Source: Nonomuraea sp. NBC_00507
GTDB taxonomy: Bacteria > Actinomycetota > Actinomycetes > Streptosporangiales > Streptosporangiaceae
DNA length: 64,000 nt
Direction: 5' to 3'
NCBI RefSeq assembly: GCF_036013525.1
Contig: NZ_CP107853.1
Span: 6,882,001 to 6,946,000 of the forward strand
The translations under genes and the position numbers were made by a program. The number at the start of each line of letters is the position of its first letter. Positions within the stretch are counted from its first letter, which is position 1. Shown in pieces: positions 47,382 through 59,627 of this stretch. Below the pieces are notes generated by a model. That model was not told the DNA's origin. It did no database searches and saw nothing but the letters and a program-made list of their open reading frames with translations.

Positions 47382-48694
47382 GACGCGATCTGGAAGCCGG
47401 ACTTGCGCATGTCGGCGACCGTGGCGTCCTGCATGGTCTGAATGGCGGCGGAGAACGGCGACTTGCTCTGCAGCGCCTTGTCGAAGGCGTCCTTGAAGGA
47501 GTTGTACGTCACGCCGACGTTCGGCCCGAAGGTGAACCCGCGTGCGCCGGCGGACACGGTGGCGGCCTGCTGCCAGAAGTCGGGCTGGTTGGAGAAGTAT
47601 TCGGGGGCCTCGCCGAGCGCCGACTGAGCCTTGGTCGAGGCCGGGTAGATCGCGGCCTCCTTGACCAGCAGCTCCAGGGCGGCCGGGTCGGTGTTGAGCC
47701 AGGTGGCGAACTGCGCGGCGGCGGCCTTGTTCGGCGTCTTGGCCGACACGGCCACGGAGGAGCCGCCCCAGAAGCCGCTGAAGCTCTCACCGGCGTTCCA
47801 CTGCGGCAGCGGCGCGATGGCCCACTTGCCCTTGGCCTTGGGCGCGTTGGTCGACAGGACGCCCGGCGCCCACACCGCCGACGGCCAGCTCAGCAGTTTG
47901 CCGTCGTTGAGCGCCTTGTTCCACTCGGGGGTGAAGAACGGCATGTCGTCGATGGCGCCCTCCTTGACCAGGCCGTCCCAGTAGTCGGCGACCTTCTTGG
48001 TGGGCTCGTCGGCGATGTTGACCTTCCACGACTCGCCGCTGATCGACCACCATTGCGCGCCGGCCTGCTGGGCGAGGCCTGTGAACGCTCCCGGGTCCTT
48101 GCTGGAGAACGTGCCGAGGTAGGCCTTGGGGTCCTTCTTGCGCACCGTGCGGGCCGCGTCGGCGTACTCCTGCCAGGTCTTCGGCACCGCGATGCCGTAC
48201 TTGTCGAACAGGTCCTGGCGGTAGAAGAGCATCATGGGGCCGCTGTCCTGCGGGATGCCGTACACGCCCTCGGTGCCGAGCGTGACCAGGTTCCACAGGC
48301 CCTCGGAGAACTCGCCCTTGACCGCGGCGGTCTCGGCCTTGAGGTCGGCCACCGCGTCGGCGGCGATGAACGACGGCAGGTGCTGGTACTCGGCCTGCAC
48401 CAGGTCCGGCGGGTTGCCGGCCTTGCTCGCGGTCAGGTACTTGGCGGCCGCGTCGTCGCCGCCGGCCTGCTTGCTGACCGTCACCTGGATGTCCGGGTGC
48501 GCCTTGTTCCAGACGTCGACGATCTTGTCCATGTTGGGGGCCCAGGTCCAGTAGACGAGCTTGACCGGTCCCTGGGCGGCGGCCGTGGGGCTCTGCGCCG
48601 CCTCGGTGCTTTGAGCGGGCTCGCCCGACCCGCAGCTCGCGAGGGTGGCCGTGAGGGCGACGGCCAGGGCTGCTCCAAGGCGGTTGGCGCGCAT
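47378..48694 (-). CDS. Galacto-oligosaccharide-binding lipoprotein
   Basis: A 438-residue family 1 substrate-binding lipoprotein. The signal peptide ends LTATLASC, with the lipid Cys at about residue 21, then an Ala/Gln/Ser-rich linker. The mature part has VKLVYWTWAPNMDKIVDVWN, the PPDLVQAEYQHLPSF segment that lines the sugar cleft, YGIPQDSGPMMLFYRQDLFD and SGFWGGSSVAVSAKTPNKAAA. It begins the minus-strand transport operon. Specificity for galactan oligosaccharides is inferred from the GH42 and GH53 genes beyond the shared operator region. Confidence 0.92.
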   Translation of the reverse strand: MRANRLGAALAVALTATLASCGSGEPAQSTEAAQSPTAAAQGPVKLVYWTWAPNMDKIVDVWNKAHPDIQVTVSKQAGGDDAAAKYLTASKAGNPPDLVQAEYQHLPSFIAADAVADLKAETAAVKGEFSEGLWNLVTLGTEGVYGIPQDSGPMMLFYRQDLFDKYGIAVPKTWQEYADAARTVRKKDPKAYLGTFSSKDPGAFTGLAQQAGAQWWSISGESWKVNIADEPTKKVADYWDGLVKEGAIDDMPFFTPEWNKALNDGKLLSWPSAVWAPGVLSTNAPKAKGKWAIAPLPQWNAGESFSGFWGGSSVAVSAKTPNKAAAAQFATWLNTDPAALELLVKEAAIYPASTKAQSALGEAPEYFSNQPDFWQQAATVSAGARGFTFGPNVGVTYNSFKDAFDKALQSKSPFSAAIQTMQDATVADMRKSGFQIAS

Positions 48695-48714
48695 TGCGTA
48701 CCTCCGTAGGGGGT

Positions 48715-48732
48715 TCTGTGAACGTGCACAGA
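48715..48732. promoter_or_regulatory. Galactan operator 1 (transport operon)
   Basis: CTGTGAACGTGCACAG (48716-48731) is a near-perfect 16-base palindrome with central CG and flanking T/A that extend it by one pair. On the minus strand it lies just downstream of TTGACG (48759-48754) and a TCCACT -10-like hexamer, so it covers the start of the transport-operon transcript. Confidence 0.75.
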
Positions 48733-48841
48733 GTGGAACAGTCCGGAAATACCCGTCAAGGGGTCGTTACGGTCTCGTTAACCTCCAGGGCGAGCAGGAA
48801 AATTCGAGGTCACTGTTCCCTCAAAGGCAGGTCGTGCCTTA

Positions 48842-48857
48842 CTGTGCACGTTCACAG
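48842..48857. promoter_or_regulatory. Galactan operator 2 (GH42-GH53 operon)
   Basis: CTGTGCACGTTCACAG is the exact reverse complement of the site at 48716-48731. It overlaps a possible -10 (TTACTG) of the plus-strand GH42 gene. Two identical sites 126 bases apart in opposite orientation fit repression of both divergent operons, perhaps with DNA looping. Confidence 0.75.
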
Positions 48858-48877
48858 AAGCTTCTCGAGGGGGATGG

Positions 48878-50863
48878 ATGTATCCGGAGCGTCCTGCTGG
48901 CATCGCCTACGGCGGGGACTACAACCCAGAGCAGTGGCCGCGCGAGGTCCTCGAAGAGGACGTGGCTCTGATGCGCGAGGCCGGGGTCAACCTGGTCAGC
49001 GTGGGCATGTTCTCGTGGGCGCTGATGGAGCCGGCTGAGGGACGCTACGAGTTCGGCTGGCTGGACGAGGTCATCGACCGGCTGCACGCCGCCGGGGTCG
49101 CGGTCGACCTGGCGACGCCGACGGCCGCCCCGCCTGCCTGGTTCGTCGCCGCGCACCCCGACGTGCTGCCGGTGACCAGGGAGGGCACGCGGATCGGGTT
49201 CGGCGGGCGGCAGAGCGCCTGCTCCAGCGCCCCGGCCTTCCGTGAGGCGACCGCGCGCCTGGTGCGCGCTCTGGGCGAGCACTACCGCGGCCACCCCGCC
49301 GTGGTCATGTGGCACGTGCACAACGAGTACGGCGCGCCGCTCGGCGAGTGTTATTGCGAGCACAGCGTGGCGGCCTGGCGCGAGTGGCTTCGCATGACAT
49401 ATCAGGATATTTCGGCTTTGAATGACGCCTGGGGCGCCACCTTCTGGGGCCAGACCTACACCGACTGGTCCCAGATCGACGCCCCCCGCTTCAACCACAC
49501 GGTCGTCAACCCGGCCCAGCGCCTCGACTACGCCCGCTTCAGCGACGGCCAGCACCGCGAGCACTACGCGCTCCAGCGCGACATCCTGCGCGAGCTCACC
49601 CCGGGCATCCCGGTCACCACGAACTTCGCCGGCACCGTCAACTGCAAGTCCACCGATCTGTGGCAGTGGGCCCGCGAGCTCGACGTGATCGCCAACGACC
49701 ACTACCTCGCCGCCGAGCGGCCCGACAACCACATCGACCTGGCCATGTCCGCCGACCTGGCCCGCTCGGTGGCGGGCGGTGCGCCGTGGATGCTGATGGA
49801 GCACTCGGCCGGCGCGGTCAACTGGCAGCCGCGCAACATCGCCAAGCGGCCGGGGGAGATGCGCCGCAACAGCCTGGCGCACGTGGCGCGCGGCTCCGAC
49901 AGCGTGCTGTTCTTCCAGTTCAGGGCTTCGCGGTTCGGGGCCGAGAAGTTCCACTCCGGCCTCGTCCCGCACGCCGGCACCGACTCCGAGCAGTGGCGCG
50001 AGGTGGTGCGGCTCGGCGCCGACCTGCGCAAGCTCGCCGATCTGCAGGGGAGCCGGGTGCGGGCCGACGTGGCGATCGTCTGGGACTGGGAGTCGTACTG
50101 GGCGCTGGAGCTCGACTGGCGGCCGTCGGTGGACCTGACGTTCCGGGAGCGGGTGGACGCCTTCTACGAGGCGTTGTGGCGGGAGCACGTCACGGTGGAC
50201 TTCGTGCACCCTTCCGCTGATATTTCGGGATATCGGGTCGTGGTGGCGCCGAGCTCGTACCTGCTCACCGAGGCCTCCGCCAAGAACCTCCACCGGTACG
50301 TCGAGGCCGGCGGCAACCTGCTCGTGTCGTACTTCTCCGGCATCGTCGACGAACACGACACCATCCACCCCGGCGCCCACCCCGGCGCGCTGCGCGAGCT
50401 GCTCGGCCTGTCGATCGAGGAGTTCCACCCCCTGCGCGCGGCCGAGACCGTGATGCTGACCGGCGGGGACACCGCCCGCATCTGGTCGGAGCGCGTCCGT
50501 CCCGCCGGCGCGGCCTCCGTACGGGACTTCGCCGCCGGCCCCGACGCGGGCCACCCCGCCGTCACCCGCCACGACCTCGGCGCCGGCACCGCCTGGTACC
50601 TCGCCACCGCGCCCGTTACCGGCCTGCGCGACCTGCTCGCCCAGGTGCTCGACCACGCGGGCGTCTCCCGCCCGCGCGGCCTGCCCGACACCCTCGAGCT
50701 GGTCCGCCGGGGCCGGCACGTCTTCCTGATCAACCACGGCGACGAGCCGGTGACGGTCGAGGGGGTGACCGGCACGAGCGTGTTCGACGGTGTACGCCAC
50801 GACGGGCCGGTCACCGTCGCGCCCGGCGCGGTCACCGTCGTCGTGGAATCCCCCCACCCCTAG
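48878..50863 (+). CDS. Beta-galactosidase, GH42 (GanA-like)
   Basis: A 661-residue GH42 beta-galactosidase. The TIM barrel starts GIAYGGDYNPEQWPREVLEED. The acid/base is Glu150 in MWHVHNEYG and the nucleophile Glu308 in LMEHSAGAVNWQPRN. Domains B and C follow, the trimerisation domain with VVVAPSSYLLTEASAKNL and a small C-terminal sandwich. The zinc-site cysteines are partly visible (CYCEH). No signal peptide is present, so it digests imported galacto-oligosaccharides. It is followed after 9 bases by a secreted GH53, giving the extracellular-to-intracellular order of galactan breakdown. Confidence 0.95.
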   Translation: MYPERPAGIAYGGDYNPEQWPREVLEEDVALMREAGVNLVSVGMFSWALMEPAEGRYEFGWLDEVIDRLHAAGVAVDLATPTAAPPAWFVAAHPDVLPVTREGTRIGFGGRQSACSSAPAFREATARLVRALGEHYRGHPAVVMWHVHNEYGAPLGECYCEHSVAAWREWLRMTYQDISALNDAWGATFWGQTYTDWSQIDAPRFNHTVVNPAQRLDYARFSDGQHREHYALQRDILRELTPGIPVTTNFAGTVNCKSTDLWQWARELDVIANDHYLAAERPDNHIDLAMSADLARSVAGGAPWMLMEHSAGAVNWQPRNIAKRPGEMRRNSLAHVARGSDSVLFFQFRASRFGAEKFHSGLVPHAGTDSEQWREVVRLGADLRKLADLQGSRVRADVAIVWDWESYWALELDWRPSVDLTFRERVDAFYEALWREHVTVDFVHPSADISGYRVVVAPSSYLLTEASAKNLHRYVEAGGNLLVSYFSGIVDEHDTIHPGAHPGALRELLGLSIEEFHPLRAAETVMLTGGDTARIWSERVRPAGAASVRDFAAGPDAGHPAVTRHDLGAGTAWYLATAPVTGLRDLLAQVLDHAGVSRPRGLPDTLELVRRGRHVFLINHGDEPVTVEGVTGTSVFDGVRHDGPVTVAPGAVTVVVESPHP

Positions 50864-50872
50864 GGAGACCCG

Positions 50873-51973
50873 ATGAAACGCATCCTGACCGCACTGCTGT
50901 TAGCCGCCGCCCTCGTCGTCGTGGCGCAACCGGCGCAGGCCGGGGCCCGCCTGCAGATCAGGGGCGCCGACATCTCGAGCCTCGCCAAGTCCGAGGCCTT
51001 CGGCGGCGTCTACCGCGACGCCCGCGGCCGCCCCGCCGACGCACTCCGCATCCTGTCCCAGGCCGGGCTGAACTACATCAGGCTCAAGGTGTGGGTGAAC
51101 CCCGCCGACGGCTACAACACCAAGACCCAGGTGCTCGCCATCGCCAAGCGGGCCAAGGCCCAAGGCATGAAGCTGCTGGTCGACTTCCACTACTCCGACA
51201 CCTGGGCCGACCCGGGCAAGCAGTTCAAGCCCGCCGCCTGGGAGGCGCTCCCGTTCGACCAGCTCAAGCAGGCGCTGTACGACCACACCTACGACGTCCT
51301 CGACGCGCTGCGCCGCCAGGGCACCACGGCCGACATGGTCCAGGTCGGCAACGAGATCAACGGCGGCCTGCTCTGGCCGGACGGCTCCAACTCCACCTGG
51401 GCCAACACGGCCGCCCTGCTCAACGCCGGCTACGACGCGGTCAAGGCCGTGTCCACCTCGACGAGAGTCGTGCTGCACCTGGCCAACGGCGGCGACAACG
51501 GCCTCTACCGGTGGTGGTTCGACAACGCGAACGCCAACGGCATCCGGTACGACGTGATCGGGTTGTCGTACTACGCGTACTGGCACGGCACGCTGGAGGC
51601 GTTCCGAGCCAACATCAACGACGTGGCCACCCGGTACGGCAAGCCCGTCGTCGTGGTCGAGACCGCCTACCCGTTCACCACGGCCGACGACGACGGCTGG
51701 GAGAACATCATCCTGTCGCCGGAGCCGTACCCCGGCTACCAGGCCACCCCGCAGGGCCAGGCCGCGATGCTGGCGAAGGTCGCCGACATCGTCCGCCAGG
51801 TGCCGGGCGGGCTGGGTCTCGGCCTGTTCACCTGGGAGGCCACCTGGACCGGCGTCAAGGGCAACGGCTGGGACCCGGCCGACCCGTCGTCCGGCAACGG
51901 CTGGGAGAACCAGGCCCTGTTCGACTACTCCGACCGCGCCATGCCTGCCATGCGGGTACTCGGCCACAGCTGA
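50873..51973 (+). CDS. Secreted arabinogalactan endo-beta-1,4-galactanase, GH53 (GanB-like)
   Basis: A 366-residue GH53 endo-galactanase. Residues 1-23 are a Sec signal (MKRILTALLLAAALVVVAQP, cleavage after AQA). The catalytic domain has IRGADISSLAKSEAFGG, LNYIRLKVWVNPADGYN, VDFHYSDTWADPGKQ, the acid/base Glu161 in VQVGNEINGGLLWPDG and the nucleophile Glu263 in VVVVETAYPF. It cuts beta-1,4-galactan side chains of pectin outside the cell, producing oligosaccharides for the adjacent transporter. It shares a transcript with the GH42 gene and ends before a long terminator hairpin. Confidence 0.95.
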   Translation: MKRILTALLLAAALVVVAQPAQAGARLQIRGADISSLAKSEAFGGVYRDARGRPADALRILSQAGLNYIRLKVWVNPADGYNTKTQVLAIAKRAKAQGMKLLVDFHYSDTWADPGKQFKPAAWEALPFDQLKQALYDHTYDVLDALRRQGTTADMVQVGNEINGGLLWPDGSNSTWANTAALLNAGYDAVKAVSTSTRVVLHLANGGDNGLYRWWFDNANANGIRYDVIGLSYYAYWHGTLEAFRANINDVATRYGKPVVVVETAYPFTTADDDGWENIILSPEPYPGYQATPQGQAAMLAKVADIVRQVPGGLGLGLFTWEATWTGVKGNGWDPADPSSGNGWENQALFDYSDRAMPAMRVLGHS

Positions 51974-51984
51974 TCCACGGCCCT

Positions 51985-52024
51985 CGTCCCGTCCCGTCGT
52001 CGAGGCTCACGGCGGGACGGGACG
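51985..52024 (+). terminator. Terminator hairpin of the GH42-GH53 operon
   Basis: CGTCCCGTCCCG (51985-51996) and CGGGACGGGACG (52013-52024) are perfect 12-base arms around a 16-base loop, 12 bases after the GH53 stop. There is no U tract, common for actinomycete terminators. Confidence 0.7.
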
Positions 52025-52027
52025 CAT

Positions 52028-52046
52028 TGACGCAATGATTGCGTCA
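52028..52046. promoter_or_regulatory. 19-base perfect palindrome abutting the Fic start codon
   Basis: TGACGCAAT and ATTGCGTCA are perfect arms around a single G; the last base is the A of the Fic ATG at 52046. It could be an operator for autoregulation or an RNA hairpin blocking initiation. It contains no ribosome site. Confidence 0.65.
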
Positions 52047-53182
52047 TGCTGTTCCCGACTCCCGCGCTCACCGACGCCGACCGGAGAGTTCTCGAAGAGA
52101 TCGAGGTGGCTCGGCAAATACTCCGCCACCAACTGCAGTCCACGCCGAGTAAGCGGACCGAAGGGCTGCGTAAGTTCCTCACGGCCGACGCCGTCGCCGC
52201 CTCCAACTCGATCGAGGGCTTCAAGGTGTCCACGATCGATGTGGAAGATCTCCTCGAGGGTGAGCGAGACGTGGACGTCTCCGATGAGAACCGCGAGGAA
52301 ACCCTCGCCTACCAGCGGATGATGACCTACATCCAGACCCTCCATGATGTGGAGGACTTCTGCTACAGCACGGGGTTCCTGAACGCTCTGCATTGGATGC
52401 TCCAGGGGCACAGGCACACGCAGCGCAAGCCTGCGGGACAGTGGCGCCGAGGGCCTGTCTATGTCACCGACGCGCGCGACCCCAGCATTGCGGCCTACAC
52501 GGCCCCGGACGCGGAGGACGTCCCCGCGCTGATGCGGGAATTGTCCGGCTGGCTCAATACCGACGACGGCTCCCACTTGCTCATCAGGGCCGCTATGGCC
52601 CACCTCCATCTGGTCTCCATCCACCCATGGGCAGACGGCAACGGGCGTATGCCCCGCTCCCTCCAAACACTGGTGATCGCCAGGAACGGAGTGCTCGCAC
52701 CCGAGTTCTCCTCCATCGAGGCGTGGCTTGGGCGGCCGGGCAACACCTGGGAGTACTACGCCGCGCTCGCCCGGCGCGGCTCCACGTACCGGCCAGATCA
52801 AGACGTCTCGGATTGGATCCGCTTCAACCTCACCGCCTATCATCAGCAGGCGCAGACCGTGAAGAACCGTCTTGACCGCTCCACCCGTGTGTGGACGCTG
52901 CTCGGCGACATCGCGGAGCGGCGAGGCATGGACGAGCGCATCGTCACCGCTCTGCACGATGTGGCCATGTCCGGCCGCGTCCGCCGCAGCCGATATGAAC
53001 GTGCCGAGGGCCTCAGCCTCCAGCAAGCTCAGCGGGACCTGCGCGACCTCGTCACAGCCGAGATCCTCACCCCGATCGGCCGCACCCGTGCCCGGTTCTA
53101 CACGGCTGGACCCAACTTCCCCCAAGCCGCCCTGGACGCCGCCCGCACGCCCCTGCCCCTCACCGACCCCTACAATCCCTGA
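52046..53182 (+). CDS. Fic family AMPylase-like protein with N-terminal inhibitory motif
   Basis: A 378-residue Fic protein. The inhibitory helix motif SNSIEG (residues 53-58, pattern S/T-x3-E-G/N) places it in the self-inhibited class II. The Fic core has the catalytic HPWADGNGRMPR (193-204) and the preceding flap/target-binding region GPVYVTD. The C-terminal 100 residues form a winged-helix-like domain (SLQQAQRDLRDLVTAEILTP). Such proteins transfer AMP to target hydroxyls. The ATG at 52046 ends a 19-base palindrome, a likely site for control by its own winged helix; that is inference. Confidence 0.92.
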   Translation: MLFPTPALTDADRRVLEEIEVARQILRHQLQSTPSKRTEGLRKFLTADAVAASNSIEGFKVSTIDVEDLLEGERDVDVSDENREETLAYQRMMTYIQTLHDVEDFCYSTGFLNALHWMLQGHRHTQRKPAGQWRRGPVYVTDARDPSIAAYTAPDAEDVPALMRELSGWLNTDDGSHLLIRAAMAHLHLVSIHPWADGNGRMPRSLQTLVIARNGVLAPEFSSIEAWLGRPGNTWEYYAALARRGSTYRPDQDVSDWIRFNLTAYHQQAQTVKNRLDRSTRVWTLLGDIAERRGMDERIVTALHDVAMSGRVRRSRYERAEGLSLQQAQRDLRDLVTAEILTPIGRTRARFYTAGPNFPQAALDAARTPLPLTDPYNP

Positions 53183-53285
53183 TCGCGTTGTGCAGGCACA
53201 AGCCGTGCCGACCAGGCGGGCGCCGGCGATTCAGCGACTGCCACGCGCGGCATGGCCGTCGGCGACACCCTGACGGTGCTGGCCC

Positions 53286-53308
53286 AGGGCCGAGGTCGAA
53301 CGGGCCCT
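53286..53308 (+). terminator. Possible terminator downstream of the Fic gene
   Basis: AGGGCC (53286-53291) pairs with GGCCCT (53303-53308) and is followed by TT. The stem is short. The rest of the 161-base gap between the Fic and nitroreductase genes shows no gene. Confidence 0.3.
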
Positions 53309-53343
53309 TTGGATCACCCGGTGACGTTGACATGATGGGCGGC

Positions 53344-53979
53344 ATGACGCCCGATGAGCTGCTCACCACCACCCGCAGCGTCCGCAAGCGCCTCGACCTG
53401 ACCCGCCCCGTCCCCCTCGACCTCGTCCGCGAGTGCCTGGAGATCGCCCTCCAGGCCCCCACCGGCGGAAACCGGCAGGGCTGGCACTGGATCGTGGTCA
53501 CCGACCCGGAGGTACGGAAACAGATCGGCGACTACTACGGCCGCTCCTTCCGCGCCTACTACGAGTCGGGGGCCTCCGCCGGGTCGCTGTTCCAGGACGA
53601 CCCGGAACGGGCCGCCACGCAGCGACGCGTGGCCGGCAGCTCCGTCCATCTCGGCGAGCACATGGGCGACGTGCCCGTGCTGGTGATCGGCTGCATCACC
53701 CTGCCCGGCGGCGGGCTGCCCGAGGGCAACCAGGCAGGCCTGTGGGGGTCGCTGCTGCCGGCCGCGTGGAGCTACATGCTGGCCGCCCGCGCCCGCGGGC
53801 TCGGCACGGCCTGGACGACCCTGCACCTCGCATACGAGAGTGAGATCGCCGAGTTGCTCGGCATTCCCGCCGACGTACGCCAGGGCGTGCTCCTCCCCAC
53901 CGCCTACTACATCGGGGACACGTTCAGGCCCGCGCCGCGCCGGCCGCTCGACGAAGTGCTGCACCTCGATCGCTGGTGA
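53344..53979 (+). CDS. Nitroreductase family flavoprotein
   Basis: A 211-residue nitroreductase-like FMN enzyme. The FMN-phosphate site RSVRKRLDLTRPV opens it, then LQAPTGGNRQGWHWIVVTD, the dimer-helix region WSYMLAARARGLGTAWTTLHL and the closing YYIGDTF. Such enzymes reduce nitro compounds, quinones or ene substrates with NAD(P)H. Three in-frame ATGs (53332, 53335, 53344) are possible; the last has the best match to the family start MTPDELLTTTRS. The MetE-like gene begins 12 bases after its stop, so they are likely co-transcribed. Confidence 0.88.
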   Translation: MTPDELLTTTRSVRKRLDLTRPVPLDLVRECLEIALQAPTGGNRQGWHWIVVTDPEVRKQIGDYYGRSFRAYYESGASAGSLFQDDPERAATQRRVAGSSVHLGEHMGDVPVLVIGCITLPGGGLPEGNQAGLWGSLLPAAWSYMLAARARGLGTAWTTLHLAYESEIAELLGIPADVRQGVLLPTAYYIGDTFRPAPRRPLDEVLHLDRW

Positions 53980-53990
53980 ATGGAGGGCCC

Positions 53991-55028
53991 GTGACATCTC
54001 TGCCGCTGCTGCCGACGTCGCTGGTAGGAAGCTACGCCCAGCCCGAATGGCTGATCGACCGCGCCAAACTGGCGGGCCGGTTCCCGCCCCGGGTGCGGGC
54101 CAGGGAGCTCTGGCGCATCCCGCCCGAGCAGCTCGGTCAGGCCCAGGACGACGCCACCGAGCTGGCCATCAGGGCCCAGGAGCGCGCCGGTCTCGACATC
54201 ATCACCGACGGGGAGATCCGCCGCGAGAGCTACTCCAATCACTTCGCCACCGCCCTGGAGGGCGTCGACCTGGACAATCCGGGTACGGCGCTGGACCGCA
54301 GCGGCCACCCGAACCCCGTCCCGCGCATCGTCGGCCCCATCCGCCGCCCGCTCCCGGTCGAGGTGGACGACCTGCGGTTCCTGCGCACCCACACCGATCG
54401 CCCGGTCAAGATGACGGTGCCGGGACCGTTCACGATGAGCCAGCAGGCGCAGAACGACCACTACCCGGACGCCGAGGCGGCCGCGATGGACTACGCGGCG
54501 GCGGTCAACGCGGAGATGCGCGACCTGTTCGCGGCCGGGGCCGACATCGTGCAGATCGATGAGCCGTACATGCAGGCCAGGCCGGAGGCGGCGCGGGCGT
54601 ACGGGCTGGCCGCGCTCAACGCGGCACTGGATGGCGTGGTCGGCACGACGGCGGTGCACATCTGCTTCGGGTACGCGGCGATCATCCACGAGCGGCCGGA
54701 GGCGTACTCGTTCCTGCCGGAGCTGGCCGGCTGCCCGGTCCAGCAGGTGTCGATCGAGACCGCGCAGTCCGGACTGGACCTCGGGGTGTTGTCCGACCTG
54801 AAGGACAAGACGATCATTCTCGGGGTGATCGACCTGTCGAGGCCGGACGTGGAGCCGATGGAGGTGGTGGCGGGGCGGGTGCGCAGGGCGTTCGAGTGGG
54901 TGCCGCCCGAGCGGATCGTCATCGCGACCGACTGCGGCATGAAATACCTGCCGCGGGCGTCGGCCGCGGGCAAGATGCGGGCCATGTCCGGCGCCGCGCG
55001 GCTGCTGCGCGGCGAGCTCGGCGGCTAA
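53991..55028 (+). CDS. Cobalamin-independent methionine synthase C-terminal domain-like protein
   Basis: A 345-residue protein matching the MetE catalytic domain alone: TSLVGSYAQPEWLIDR at the start, DIITDGEIRRESYSNHFA, KMTVPGPFTMS, ADIVQIDEPYMQ, and zinc ligands in VHICFGY and IATDCGMKYLPR. Stand-alone domains of this kind act as methyltransferases on corrinoid or other substrates, or as MetE-like core enzymes with methylcobalamin. I choose the GTG at 53991 because GGAGGG lies just upstream; a GTG at 53976 is also in frame. Confidence 0.88.
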   Translation: MTSLPLLPTSLVGSYAQPEWLIDRAKLAGRFPPRVRARELWRIPPEQLGQAQDDATELAIRAQERAGLDIITDGEIRRESYSNHFATALEGVDLDNPGTALDRSGHPNPVPRIVGPIRRPLPVEVDDLRFLRTHTDRPVKMTVPGPFTMSQQAQNDHYPDAEAAAMDYAAAVNAEMRDLFAAGADIVQIDEPYMQARPEAARAYGLAALNAALDGVVGTTAVHICFGYAAIIHERPEAYSFLPELAGCPVQQVSIETAQSGLDLGVLSDLKDKTIILGVIDLSRPDVEPMEVVAGRVRRAFEWVPPERIVIATDCGMKYLPRASAAGKMRAMSGAARLLRGELGG

Positions 55029-55069
55029 GATCATCCGTGTAGCCCCGACCCCGTCGCAAGGAGCCGGCT

Positions 55070-59600
<4,531 letters not shown>

Positions 59601-59627
59601 CCTGATCCGTTCTCGAGGGGGACTTGA

